Below, in pieces: positions 1 to 8,247 of a stretch of DNA of 64,000 nt (position 1 is its first letter; the number at the start of each line of letters is the position of its first letter). Location of the stretch: assembly GCF_013283665.1 (NCBI RefSeq), contig NZ_JABEKU010000001.1:124001-188000 (forward strand), given 5' to 3'. This DNA is from Ensifer sesbaniae. Lineage in GTDB: Bacteria; Pseudomonadota; Alphaproteobacteria; Rhizobiales; Rhizobiaceae. Under the pieces are notes generated by a model. It had not been told where the DNA came from and searched no databases. It saw nothing but the letters and a program-made list of their open reading frames with translations. The position numbers were made by a program, and so were the translations under genes.

Positions 1-66
1 CGCGGTTCTCAGATCGATGTCATAGTTTTCGGCATCGGCAACCAATAGGACGGTCTTATACGTCAT
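1..66 (-). CDS. N-terminal 22 residues of a probable universal stress protein (cut by window edge)
   Basis: A minus-strand reading frame starts at an ATG (64-66) preceded by a GGGAG/GGAG ribosome-binding site and runs off the window. The visible start (MTYKTVLLVADAE) has the beta-strand typical of UspA-family N-termini in rhizobia. Upstream, at 131-144, lies a FixK box, and a -10-like TAGATT falls on the minus strand at about 109-104, so the gene looks FixK-driven like the other usp genes here. With only 22 residues visible, family membership is an inference from the N-terminus and the context. Confidence 0.5.
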   Translation of the reverse strand, partial: MTYKTVLLVADAENYDIDLRTA

Positions 67-130
67 TGCTCCATCTCCCGAATTAATGTTTGGGCTATCA
101 GCCAATCTACGCACGGTCTCGCAAACGGCA

Positions 131-144
131 TTGATGGCAATCAA
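131..144. promoter_or_regulatory. FixK/anaerobox (TTGATGGCAATCAA)
   Basis: This is an exact TTGAY-N4-RTCAA match. It sits 64 bp upstream of the start at 66, a distance that fits class II activation by a CRP/FNR-family protein such as FixK (centre near -41). Confidence 0.8.
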
Positions 145-153
145 AGATCATCC

Positions 154-2838
154 TCAGGAGCTCAGCAGAAGCGTCGCAATTCTCAAGCGAGTATCGAAGG
201 GATGATCGGCGATGGAGCAGCCGAACTCCCGGCACAGTTTCAGCATCTTGGTGTTTTCCGCCAGAACAATCCCCTCCATCCGCTTCAGGCCGTCGGCCGT
301 CGCGTAGTCTTTTAACTGCGAAAACAGCGCCCAGCCGATTCCGAGCCCTTGCAAGTCGGTCCGCACCAGCAAGCCGTATTCGGCGCACTCGTGGTCGGGA
401 TCGGCGGAAAACCGAGCGATCCCTGCGAGCTCTCCAGTGCCGAAATCCAGCGCGACGAACGCCAGCTCACGCTCGTAGTCTATCTGCGTGAGCCTGATGA
501 GCATCTGGTCCGAGATGCTCTTGCTCGCCGCCAGGAAGCGCATTCGAATGTCGTCGCTAGAGGTCCTCTCCAGGAAGGCAGGGTAGAGAGCGGCGTCCGT
601 CGGCTTGATCGGGCGAATGCGGTAGGTTCTTCCTTTCAAGACGACGTTCTTCTGCCAGTCGCGCGGATAGGGGCGGATCGCGAGGGCTGGGTTGGGGGCT
701 GGACATTCGACCGATTTGGGATCGAACCCGATCCTGGCATCGAGTGCAATAACGCCTTGCGCATCGGCAAGGAGCGGATTGATGTCCATCGAAACGATGC
801 AGGGAAGGTCGATTATCATTTGTGAAATGGCGAGCAGTGCCCTTCGAATTGCCGACCGGTTTGCCGGCGGCTCGTCACGGAAGCCAGCGAGAAGCTTGCC
901 TATGCGCGTGCGCTCGATCAGATCGCCTGCGAGATCCTCATCGAGGGGCGGTAACTCGATCGCGCTGTCGGCAAGGATCTCGACCGCGACCCCTCCAGAT
1001 CCGAACAGGATGAAGGGACCGAACACGGGATCGCGGTCGATGCCGAGGATCAGCTCTCGACCATGTTCGCGTTTGATCATCGGCTGAACAGCGAACCCAT
1101 CGATGACGGCTGCGGATCTTTTCGACTTCAGCTGTGCAGAAATGCGCTCTGCGGCCCGCCGCGCGTCCAAGGGCGAGGTGATGTCGAGAGCCACGCCCCC
1201 GACATCCGACTTATGGGTGATCGTGCTGGACACGAGCTTGACGGCGATCGCTGGTGCTTCGCGCAGCATGTCGGTCGCGACCGCCTCCACTTCGTCAAAG
1301 GACTTCGCAAGAATTGTCTGCGGTACGGGAATTCCATAGGCTGCGATGGCTGCTTTTGCTTCGAGCTCGGTCAACCATTGACGCTTTTCGGTAGCGACCT
1401 GGCGGAAGATCGCCTGAACCGCTTTCCGGTCGTAGGAGATACCTTCGACCGGGTTCTCCGGGACGCGCAACAACGTTTGGTGAGCTCTTGACCAATTGCG
1501 CAGACAAGAAGCCGCGAGCGCGGCGTCGGCGGGCGTATCGAAGCTTGCCAGTCCGGCCTCCTGCAGGACGCGGCGCCCGTCGCGGGCCGTGTGCCCTCCC
1601 AGCCAACACGTGAGGGTTGGTTTGGTCGAAATCACACCGGACTGGCTGAGCCCGGCAACAGCGCGGGCGGCATCGACAGGGGAAGCCAGACCCGTGGGGC
1701 AATTCATGATGATGAGGAGGTCTGTCTCTGGCGCCTGAGCAACCACCTCGACTGCCGCCCTGTAGCGCTCGGGGGATGCGTCGCCGATGATATCGATGGG
1801 GTTGGCACGTGACCAGGTCGCAGGCAGGAGCCGATCAAGAGCCTGGATTGTCTGATCGGAAAATTCGGCGAGTTCGCACCCGAGATCCATGAGCCGGTCG
1901 ACAGCGAGTACGCCCGCTCCTCCGCCATTCGTAATAATCGAAACGCGGCTTCTGCCGAGCGGCGCAAAGCGTCCTATCGTTTCTGCTGCATCGAACAAGT
2001 CGCCCAGATCATAAATCCGCAAGATTCCCGCCCGCCTAAAGGCTGCGTCGGTAACTCGATCGCCTCCACATAGCGCACCTGTATGAGTTGCTGCCGCTTT
2101 AGCCGCCTCGGGATGTCGGCCGGATTTGATGGCAACAATTGGCTTTAGACGTGCCGCGGCGCGTGCGGCCGAAAGGAACTTGCGAGGATTGGGAATTGCT
2201 TCGAGATAAAGAACGATCGCCCGGGTTCCTGGATCGGTCGCGAGGAGGTCGATGAAGTCGCCGGCGTCCACATCGGTCATGTCACCCAGAGAGATGACTT
2301 TGGAGAAGCCGACATTGTTCTCGACGGCCCAGTCGATCAACGCTGTCGCGATCGCCCCTGATTGCGACAGCAACGCAATGTCGCCGGGCGAAGGAAGCAA
2401 GTGAGCGAAGCTCGCATTGAGCCGTGCAGGCGGAATGATCATGCCGACGGTGTTGGGACCAATAATGCGAAGGAGGAAGGGCTTTGCTGCATCCAGCATG
2501 GCCTGCTTGAGGCCACTGTCCTCGCCAAGCCCGGCGGTGATCACCACTGCTGTTCGGGTGCCGTGTAGCCCGAGCGCATGCACGAGCTCGGGCACCGTCC
2601 TTGGCGGCGTGACGATGATAGCGAGGTCGGGAACGCCGGGAATGTCCGCAACACGAGCAAAACAACGAAGTCCCGCGATCTTTTCATATTTGGGATTGAC
2701 GGGCCAAATTTGACCCGGGAACCCGCCCTCCAGCACGTTGTTCATGACAACACGCCCCAGCGAGCCGGGCCGTTTCGAGGCTCCGATGATGACGAGCGAT
2801 GAAGGGTTGATGGCATGGTGAAGGTTGCGAATCGTCAT
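154..2838 (-). CDS. Acyl-CoA synthetase (NDP-forming)/GNAT fusion, Pat-like protein acetyltransferase
   Basis: The 894-residue protein has an N-terminal CoA-binding Rossmann domain (about 5-130, with VIIGASKRPGSLG), succinyl-CoA-ligase-like domains (about 140-450, with THTGALCGGD and ITNGGGAG), an ATP-grasp domain (about 480-700) and a C-terminal GNAT domain (about 725-870, acetyl-CoA loop LQGLGIGWAL). This is the layout and length of bacterial PatZ/YfiQ, which acetylates lysines such as that of acetyl-CoA synthetase. The start at 2838 is chosen over one 66 bases upstream because GGAG precedes it and homology begins there. No FixK box was found upstream. It could retain acyl-CoA ligase activity or be a pure acetyltransferase; sequence alone does not decide. 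Carbon-flux control under low oxygen is an inference from context. Confidence 0.85.
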   Translation of the reverse strand: MTIRNLHHAINPSSLVIIGASKRPGSLGRVVMNNVLEGGFPGQIWPVNPKYEKIAGLRCFARVADIPGVPDLAIIVTPPRTVPELVHALGLHGTRTAVVITAGLGEDSGLKQAMLDAAKPFLLRIIGPNTVGMIIPPARLNASFAHLLPSPGDIALLSQSGAIATALIDWAVENNVGFSKVISLGDMTDVDAGDFIDLLATDPGTRAIVLYLEAIPNPRKFLSAARAAARLKPIVAIKSGRHPEAAKAAATHTGALCGGDRVTDAAFRRAGILRIYDLGDLFDAAETIGRFAPLGRSRVSIITNGGGAGVLAVDRLMDLGCELAEFSDQTIQALDRLLPATWSRANPIDIIGDASPERYRAAVEVVAQAPETDLLIIMNCPTGLASPVDAARAVAGLSQSGVISTKPTLTCWLGGHTARDGRRVLQEAGLASFDTPADAALAASCLRNWSRAHQTLLRVPENPVEGISYDRKAVQAIFRQVATEKRQWLTELEAKAAIAAYGIPVPQTILAKSFDEVEAVATDMLREAPAIAVKLVSSTITHKSDVGGVALDITSPLDARRAAERISAQLKSKRSAAVIDGFAVQPMIKREHGRELILGIDRDPVFGPFILFGSGGVAVEILADSAIELPPLDEDLAGDLIERTRIGKLLAGFRDEPPANRSAIRRALLAISQMIIDLPCIVSMDINPLLADAQGVIALDARIGFDPKSVECPAPNPALAIRPYPRDWQKNVVLKGRTYRIRPIKPTDAALYPAFLERTSSDDIRMRFLAASKSISDQMLIRLTQIDYERELAFVALDFGTGELAGIARFSADPDHECAEYGLLVRTDLQGLGIGWALFSQLKDYATADGLKRMEGIVLAENTKMLKLCREFGCSIADHPFDTRLRIATLLLSS

Positions 2839-2946
2839 GGTGGCGATCTCCAATCTCCGCCTATCGGAGATACCCGGACTGTGTTTGGCATGCACTCGAT
2901 GCACCGCAGTTCAGCGGGGGGCCGGCGCGCGATCAAGGCGACCGCG

Positions 2947-4839
2947 TCAATCGAGCAGTTCGCGCAGGCGCTTTGCGAGTTTTCTCGTCGTATAGGGTTT
3001 CAGCAGCCACGAAGCGCCTTCGGGAAGCTTTTCTTCGGTGAGGCTCGGGGCTGCATAGCCCGACGTTACGAGTATCTTCATTCCAGGGCGGAGTCTGTGA
3101 ACGTGCTGCGCGAGCTCGTTACCGGTCATCCCGCCAGGCATGACCATGTCGGTGAACACAAGAGAAACCTCCGGGTGGTCGGCGAGAAGCCGAAGGGCTT
3201 CAGTGCCAGTCTCGGCCTCGACAACCCCATAGCCGGCGTCCAAGAGCCGCGCGACCACAATGCGGCGGACGCGGGCGTCGTCTTCGACGACGAGAATGGT
3301 CTCGCGTCCTTGTGGTACGGGCTCGGGTGCAGGATCCTTCGGCTCGCCTGTCTCGTCGGTCTGTAATTTTTCCTTCGCCGCCGGCAGGAAGAGCCGTACG
3401 CTCGTGCCGCGGTCCGGTTCGCTATAGAGCTGTACATGGCCGCCGGACTGCTTGACGAAGCCATAGACCATGCTGAGACCGAGCCCGCTTCCCGCTCCAG
3501 TGGGCTTGGTCGTAAAAAAGGGCTCAAACGCGCGGCGTCTGACATCGTCGGACATACCGACACCGGTATCGCTGACGGTGACGAGGACATAGCGCCCCAT
3601 TCGCACATCCGGATACATGAGGGCATAATCCTGGTCCAGGTTTGCCTTCGAGACCTCGATCGTGAGCCGCCCGCCCGCCCGCATCGCATCGCGCGCATTC
3701 AATGCGAGGTTCAAAAGCGCGTTCTGAAACTGTGCGACATCAACCAGAACGACGTTGTCGGAGCCACGAACCAGTGTCGACAACTCCACTGTTTCGCCGA
3801 GCGTTCGACCCAGGAGGTTCGCGAAGGTGCCGATTAGTCCGCCGACGTCTACGAGTTTCGGAGCAAGGGGCTGGCGTCGGCCAAAGGCAAGCAGTTGCGC
3901 CGTGAGCTTTGCGCCGTCATCCGCTGCGGCCTGTGCCTCTTGCAGAAGATGCCTGAGGTTCTGATCCTCGAGGCGAGCCTCGATCATTTCGAGGTTGCCG
4001 ATGATGACAGTCAGCAGATTGTTGAAGTCGTGCGCCAGCCCACCGGTGAGTTGCCCGACGGCCTCCATCTTCTGTGCCTGTCGCAGTTCCTCATCAATGC
4101 GTTGACGGCTGGTCAGATCCCGAATGAAGCCGGTAAAGATCCGACCTTCGGCGGATCGGGCTTCTCCGACGGACAGTTCCATGGGGAAGGTTGTGCCGTC
4201 CTTGCGCCTGCCAGTCACAACTCGCCCTATTCCAATGATCCGCCGCTCCCCCGTGCGCAGGTAATTTGCGAGATAGCGATCATGCGCCTCGCGGTCAGGA
4301 GACGGCATCAGAATCTTCACGTTCGACCCGCGGACCTCATTCTCCGCAAAGCCGAAGAGCCGTTCCGCCGCCGCGCTGAAAGAGGTGATGAGCCCCATCT
4401 CGTCAATCACCACCATTGCTTCCGGCACGGTGTCGAGGATAGACCTAAGATGGGATTCTCTTGAAACGAGGTCGACCTGGGCGTGTTTCAAATTGGTGAT
4501 ATCGCTGTCAAGCTGTACGATAAGATCGCTTTCACCATTTAGAAGACCGACCCAGAGGCTTGAAACGAAGACCTTGCTTCCATCCTTGCGTTTTTGCGCG
4601 AGTTCGCCGGACCATGACCCGTGTCGTTCAATATGCTGATGGATATCTTTGACTGGTTCGGGAAATGTGGTGGCAAGCAGATGGTGAACGACTTCACCTT
4701 GCGCTTCAGCCCGTGGCCAACCGTAAAGTCGCTCGCAGCCTTTGCTCCAGTGACTGATCCTTCCGCTGGTCTCATGCACGATCAGGTTCGCGTCCTTGAG
4801 GAGACCAACGATTGTCCCGACCCTCGTTTGTGTCATCAT
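2947..4839 (-). CDS. fixL: Hybrid FixL-type heme-PAS sensor histidine kinase with C-terminal receiver
   Basis: From the ATG at 4839 the protein has 630 residues: a first PAS (about 10-120), a second PAS (about 130-245), a dimerisation/H-box domain ([11 protein letters not shown], His270), an HATPase domain (N-box NARD, then DTGVGM and GSGLGLSMV) and a receiver (about 513-630, phospho-acceptor Asp564 in FTDMVMPG). The second PAS is clearly FixL-like: the proximal heme His is present (AHDRYL, His186) and an Arg 20 residues later (IIGIGR, Arg206) matches the ligand-discriminating Arg220 of Bradyrhizobium FixL. The equivalent of FixL Arg206 is Asn. A start at 4920 would overlap fixK by 68 bases and extend past recognisable PAS sequence. 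The protein lacks the transmembrane segments of S. meliloti FixL, so it should be a soluble oxygen sensor that signals to the FxkR-like regulator encoded nearby. Confidence 0.9.
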   Translation of the reverse strand: MMTQTRVGTIVGLLKDANLIVHETSGRISHWSKGCERLYGWPRAEAQGEVVHHLLATTFPEPVKDIHQHIERHGSWSGELAQKRKDGSKVFVSSLWVGLLNGESDLIVQLDSDITNLKHAQVDLVSRESHLRSILDTVPEAMVVIDEMGLITSFSAAAERLFGFAENEVRGSNVKILMPSPDREAHDRYLANYLRTGERRIIGIGRVVTGRRKDGTTFPMELSVGEARSAEGRIFTGFIRDLTSRQRIDEELRQAQKMEAVGQLTGGLAHDFNNLLTVIIGNLEMIEARLEDQNLRHLLQEAQAAADDGAKLTAQLLAFGRRQPLAPKLVDVGGLIGTFANLLGRTLGETVELSTLVRGSDNVVLVDVAQFQNALLNLALNARDAMRAGGRLTIEVSKANLDQDYALMYPDVRMGRYVLVTVSDTGVGMSDDVRRRAFEPFFTTKPTGAGSGLGLSMVYGFVKQSGGHVQLYSEPDRGTSVRLFLPAAKEKLQTDETGEPKDPAPEPVPQGRETILVVEDDARVRRIVVARLLDAGYGVVEAETGTEALRLLADHPEVSLVFTDMVMPGGMTGNELAQHVHRLRPGMKILVTSGYAAPSLTEEKLPEGASWLLKPYTTRKLAKRLRELLD

Positions 4840-4852
4840 CACCGCCACGTTC

Positions 4853-5593
4853 TCAGGCGAAACCGGCTCGTCTTCCCCCGTTGGACATCGGAGCCGAACG
4901 AAAATCGCAACCGTCGCCATCCGCGATCGATTGAAGCATATGCCTTTTCAAGATTATGATCGAGCGCCGGTCGGGAGCAACGATGATACCCTTGCTCGCG
5001 AATTTCGTTATGGTGCGAGATACCGTCTCGATGGTCATATTCAAATAGTCGGCAATATCAAGCCGGGTCATTGGAAGATCGACGAAGGCACTTGGTTCGG
5101 CGTCTCTGTCGTTCGCCATAAGAAGCAGAAAATTCGCAACCTTCTCGTCGGCACTGCGGCGTGACAACAACACCGCCTGGTCCTGGGCTGCAGTCATTTC
5201 GTCGCAAAGCTTGGAAAAGAGCTGTTGTCGAAGGTGCGGCTGGAGCGCCACCTCGTCTTCAAAACGACGACGAGGATATCGACGCAGCCTGACTTCAGTT
5301 ATCGCTTCGACCGTGTAGAGGTAACGGTCCTTGAGAGAGACGCCCAAGAGATCACCGGGATGCAGAAACCCCACGATGACCCTGCGGCCATCGGCAAGCA
5401 GGCGCAATGCGCGCAGCATGCCGCCTTCAACCTGAAACACATATTTGGCATCGTCACCTTGCCAGAAAAGCGCTTGGCCTGGCGCAGCCTCGATGACGGG
5501 TTGAAGACTGAAGACGGATGATAGATCCGGTGGAGCGAGGGAACATCCCAGTGTTCCGAGACCGTCCTGCATAGCAACTGATTGAAGGGTCAT
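4853..5593 (-). CDS. fixK: CRP/FNR-family transcription activator, FixK type
   Basis: The 246-residue protein has an N-terminal cyclic-nucleotide-binding-like beta roll (about 30-130) and a C-terminal winged helix whose recognition helix contains IETVSRTI, the E-x-x-S-R pattern that reads TTGAT half-sites in the FNR/FixK group. It lacks the N-terminal cysteine cluster of FNR, so it is oxygen-blind and depends on upstream kinase signalling, as in FixK. The start has a GGAGGATG ribosome-binding site. It lies directly upstream of the hybrid fixL on the same strand (13 bp gap) and divergent from the OmpR-type regulator gene, with a K-box-like repeat in the shared promoter region. Thirteen FixK-type boxes nearby are its probable targets. 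Confidence 0.88.
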   Translation of the reverse strand: MTLQSVAMQDGLGTLGCSLAPPDLSSVFSLQPVIEAAPGQALFWQGDDAKYVFQVEGGMLRALRLLADGRRVIVGFLHPGDLLGVSLKDRYLYTVEAITEVRLRRYPRRRFEDEVALQPHLRQQLFSKLCDEMTAAQDQAVLLSRRSADEKVANFLLLMANDRDAEPSAFVDLPMTRLDIADYLNMTIETVSRTITKFASKGIIVAPDRRSIIILKRHMLQSIADGDGCDFRSAPMSNGGRRAGFA

Positions 5594-5683
5594 CGCACAT
5601 CCTCCATCTGACGCTGGGTAGAGAGGATTTCAACATCTGTGCGTGAACCGGTATCGACGCGCCTGCAACAATTGGTGCTATAG

Positions 5684-5699
5684 TGTGACGGAATGTAAC
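5684..5699 (-). promoter_or_regulatory. K-box-like direct repeat (probable FxkR site)
   Basis: Read on the minus strand toward fixK the site is GTTACA-N4-GTCACA, two six-base direct repeats ten bases apart, as expected for an OmpR/PhoB-type dimer. It lies about 90 bp upstream of the fixK start and 18 bp before the fxkR-like start. From memory, the K-box of Rhizobium etli fixK promoters is a similar direct repeat with a 4-bp spacer; the exact published consensus should be checked. Confidence 0.65.
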
Positions 5700-5717
5700 A
5701 GCGCTTCGGGGCAGGTT

Positions 5718-6458
5718 ATGGCGAACGCTCGAAACGAGCCGGACCTCGTGCTTGTCGTGGATGATGATCCACGTATAAGGCAGATGTTGTCACGCTATTT
5801 CGAAGGGGAAGGCTACCGGGTAAGCCTCGCTGGCGATGGTCGGGAAATGCGCAGCAGGCTCGAGAAAACCCATGTGGATATCGTTTTGCTCGATCTGGGT
5901 CTTCCGGGAGAAGACGGGCTGTCGCTGGCCCGCGAACTTCGTGCCCATTCCGACATTCCCATTATCATGCTGACCGGCCGGGACGATGTGGTTGATCGTG
6001 TGGTTGGCCTTGAAATCGGCGCCGATGACTATATCACGAAGCCCTTTCACCTTCGCGAAGTCCTCGCACGGGTGAGGGGTGCGCTTCGCCGTCGGCGTCC
6101 TCTTGCCGCGGTGGCTCCGGAAGTGCAAACGAGCGAGACCTTTTGTTTCGAAGGGTTGCGTCTCGACGTCGCTTGTCGTCGGTTGACATCTAAGGACGGC
6201 CGCGAAATCGCCTTGACGACGGCCGAGTTCGATATGCTCTGCACTCTTGTGAGACATGCCGGCCGTGTCCTCAAACGAGACGTATTGATGGACCTGACCC
6301 GCGGCAGATCACTGGAGGCCTACGACCGCGTGATCGACGCCCAGATCGCGAGATTGCGCCGCAAGGTCGAAAGGGACCCGCGCCGTCCGGAGCTGATCAA
6401 ATCCGTCCGCGGAGTGGGCTATGTCTTCAGCGCACGGACGGTGAAGCAGGACGCTTAG
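5718..6458 (+). CDS. OmpR/PhoB-type response regulator, FxkR-like
   Basis: The 246-residue protein has a receiver domain (about 10-120; acidic pocket VVDDDP, phospho-acceptor Asp59 in IVLLDLGLPG, and ITKPF with the conserved Lys) and a winged-helix output domain (about 145-240, ending in the GVGYVF motif). The start at 5718 follows GGGGCAGG; an in-frame codon 75 bases upstream would pass through the K-box-like repeat. Its position divergent to fixK, beside a hybrid FixL that lacks a FixJ partner, matches the R. etli hFixL-FxkR-FixK arrangement in which FxkR rather than FixJ activates fixK. There is no NarL-type HTH and no fixJ in the window. FxkR identity is inferred from class and context. 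Confidence 0.8.
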   Translation: MANARNEPDLVLVVDDDPRIRQMLSRYFEGEGYRVSLAGDGREMRSRLEKTHVDIVLLDLGLPGEDGLSLARELRAHSDIPIIMLTGRDDVVDRVVGLEIGADDYITKPFHLREVLARVRGALRRRRPLAAVAPEVQTSETFCFEGLRLDVACRRLTSKDGREIALTTAEFDMLCTLVRHAGRVLKRDVLMDLTRGRSLEAYDRVIDAQIARLRRKVERDPRRPELIKSVRGVGYVFSARTVKQDA

Positions 6459-6490
6459 GCTTTCGTCTCGATCACCCGGTCGCGCAGATT

Positions 6491-6934
6491 TCAGCGCAGC
6501 GGGATAACTATCCCGTCGGCCTCCCCATCAGACGTTCCGTTGGCAACCGGCCATCGGTCCGGCGTAAGACTTGCGATATGAATGGCGCCGCAATGTCTAT
6601 CGAGCGCCGTTACCCTCAAATATCCGAGCAGGGCGCCGCAGACGCCACGCGCGTCGCCGGCGCTGGCTATGACAAAGACCGGAACGGAGAGGTATCGGCC
6701 CAGACATTCGCGATGCCTCACACGCAGGATGGCTATGCCCTTGACGTAACCGAGTGAATTCTCGGCAACTGCAATCTCCTCCACATAGGGAGAGGGATAC
6801 TTTCGTACGAGAGCCGCTGCACAGGTCTGCCGCCATGCAGCACGGTCGATGCCGTAGCCCAGGGCGCCTATAAGGCAGTAGGCCCGTTCGACCTGTGCTG
6901 CTTTGATTGGGGCGACGGCATAGGCGGAAGCCAT
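6491..6934 (-). CDS. Putative GNAT-like acetyltransferase, small protein of unknown substrate
   Basis: The 147-residue protein starts at an ATG preceded by GGGAAGGATATC. Its central stretch (GYVKGIAILRVRHR followed by VPVFVIASAGD) resembles the beta-strands of a reduced GNAT fold, but the acetyl-CoA-binding R/QxxGxG/A loop is not clear, so the family call is weak. It converges on the fxkR-like gene (32-bp gap) and is divergent from the OTC-like gene. The FixK box at 7075-7088 is 140 bp upstream, so it may also serve this gene. Confidence 0.5.
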   Translation of the reverse strand: MASAYAVAPIKAAQVERAYCLIGALGYGIDRAAWRQTCAAALVRKYPSPYVEEIAVAENSLGYVKGIAILRVRHRECLGRYLSVPVFVIASAGDARGVCGALLGYLRVTALDRHCGAIHIASLTPDRWPVANGTSDGEADGIVIPLR

Positions 6935-7074
6935 GATATCCTTCCCGATGAATGGATCGGATTGAACGAACCTGCCGAACCCGGAACTTAGCGCCGTGCG
7001 ATCGCAGGCTCTTCTCCAGGATGGTGGCAATGCTCACCACGAGACTACTTTTCCCGTCAGCCGGGAAGCCGTCA

Positions 7075-7088
7075 TTGACGCGCGTCAA
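7075..7088. promoter_or_regulatory. FixK/anaerobox (TTGACGCGCGTCAA)
   Basis: This is a perfect palindrome matching TTGAY-N4-RTCAA. It lies 63 bp before the OTC-like start. A class II start site (about 41 bp from the centre) would fall near 7123, with TTTATT at 7111-7116 as a -10-like element. Confidence 0.82.
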
Positions 7089-7151
7089 TGCCGCCAACTG
7101 ATATCTGCCCTTTATTTGTCTCAAAGAGCGCCTCGATAAGGAGAATGCGTC

Positions 7152-8147
7152 ATGTCGATCGATCTGCGCGGTCGCAGCGTGCTCACCCTCGATGATCTGA
7201 CTGCCGAGGAAATCCACTACTTGCTTCGGCTCGTCGCTGACCTCAAGGAAAAGAAGCGGGCCGGGACCGAGGTCAAGCAGTTGAGTACCAGGAATGTCGC
7301 GCTTCTGTGCGAGCGAGATTCGATCCACGCGCATGCCGCCTTTGAAGTCGCGGCCCACGACCAAGGTGCGAATGTTACGTTGATTGGACCGTCAACCGGT
7401 CACACGCGATATCGGGAGTCGGTCAGGGACACGGCTCGTTTCCTCGGCCGACTGTACGACGCAATTGGATATATCGGGCATTCCCAAGCCACTGCGGAAG
7501 AGCTCGCCAAATGGAGTTGTGTGCCTGTTTACAATGGGATGACGGACGAGTCACACCCTACGCAGGCTTTGGCCGACCTTGTGACAATGCAGCAATGCAG
7601 CGACAAGCCTCTCGACGAAATGATCGTGGCCTTCCTTGGGGATGGACGCAGCAACGTCGCAAGATCACTGGCAGTGGCCGCGTCAAGGCTTGGCATCGAC
7701 CTTCGCATCGTATCGCCGCAAAATTTCTGGCCGGAGATCCCCTTCGTCGAACGTGTGACGTCGACGGCAAGGGACAATGGCGGGCAGATAACCGTGCTGG
7801 AGCATGTCGGTACCGGCATTCTCGGCGCTGACTTTATTTACACGGCTCCCTGGTTTGCCGAGGGAGACGTCCGTTGGGCGGAGCGGGTGAGGCACCTTGC
7901 ACCTTTTGCGGTCAGAGAGAACGTAATGGAAGCAACTTACAACCCGCACACGAAGCTGATGCACAGCCTACCCGCCTGGCACTGGCGGGAAGATGAGGTC
8001 CGGGCGCGCATCGCCAAGCGCTTCGGCGTCGAGTGCATGGAGGTGTGTGATGGCGTCTTTGAGTCCAAATCCTCAATCGTGTTCGATCAGGCCGAAAATC
8101 GCATGCCGGCAATCAAGGCGCTTCTCGTGGCCACGCTTGCCGGTTGA
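7152..8147 (+). CDS. Ornithine carbamoyltransferase-like protein lacking key catalytic motifs
   Basis: The 331-residue protein matches the length and overall sequence of anabolic/catabolic OTC (N-terminal LRGRSVLTL, FEVAAHDQGA, HPTQALADL, C-terminal ESKSSIVFDQAENRM). The carbamoyl-phosphate loop S-T-R-T-R is replaced by S57-I-H-A-H61. The Arg of the Y-R-G motif is Ile (YIG, residue 108). The ornithine loop D-x-x-x-S-M-G is altered to APWFAEG (232-238), and H-C-L-P is HSLP (271-274). HPTQ (135-138) is intact. Normal transcarbamylation is therefore unlikely. It may be a pseudoenzyme, or a transcarbamylase or phosphate-binding protein with another substrate. No arcA or arcC lies nearby. The FixK box 63 bp upstream makes it a low-oxygen gene. 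The start has an AAGGAG site. Confidence 0.82.
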   Translation: MSIDLRGRSVLTLDDLTAEEIHYLLRLVADLKEKKRAGTEVKQLSTRNVALLCERDSIHAHAAFEVAAHDQGANVTLIGPSTGHTRYRESVRDTARFLGRLYDAIGYIGHSQATAEELAKWSCVPVYNGMTDESHPTQALADLVTMQQCSDKPLDEMIVAFLGDGRSNVARSLAVAASRLGIDLRIVSPQNFWPEIPFVERVTSTARDNGGQITVLEHVGTGILGADFIYTAPWFAEGDVRWAERVRHLAPFAVRENVMEATYNPHTKLMHSLPAWHWREDEVRARIAKRFGVECMEVCDGVFESKSSIVFDQAENRMPAIKALLVATLAG

Positions 8148-8247
8148 GCGCGGCGGTCCGGCCCTTCCGCGAGCGCCCAGGTTATACTCGAAATGACGCG
8201 GTCCCCCGGGAATGCCTGCCCGACGATAAGAAATGGAGTTTGTGCAG

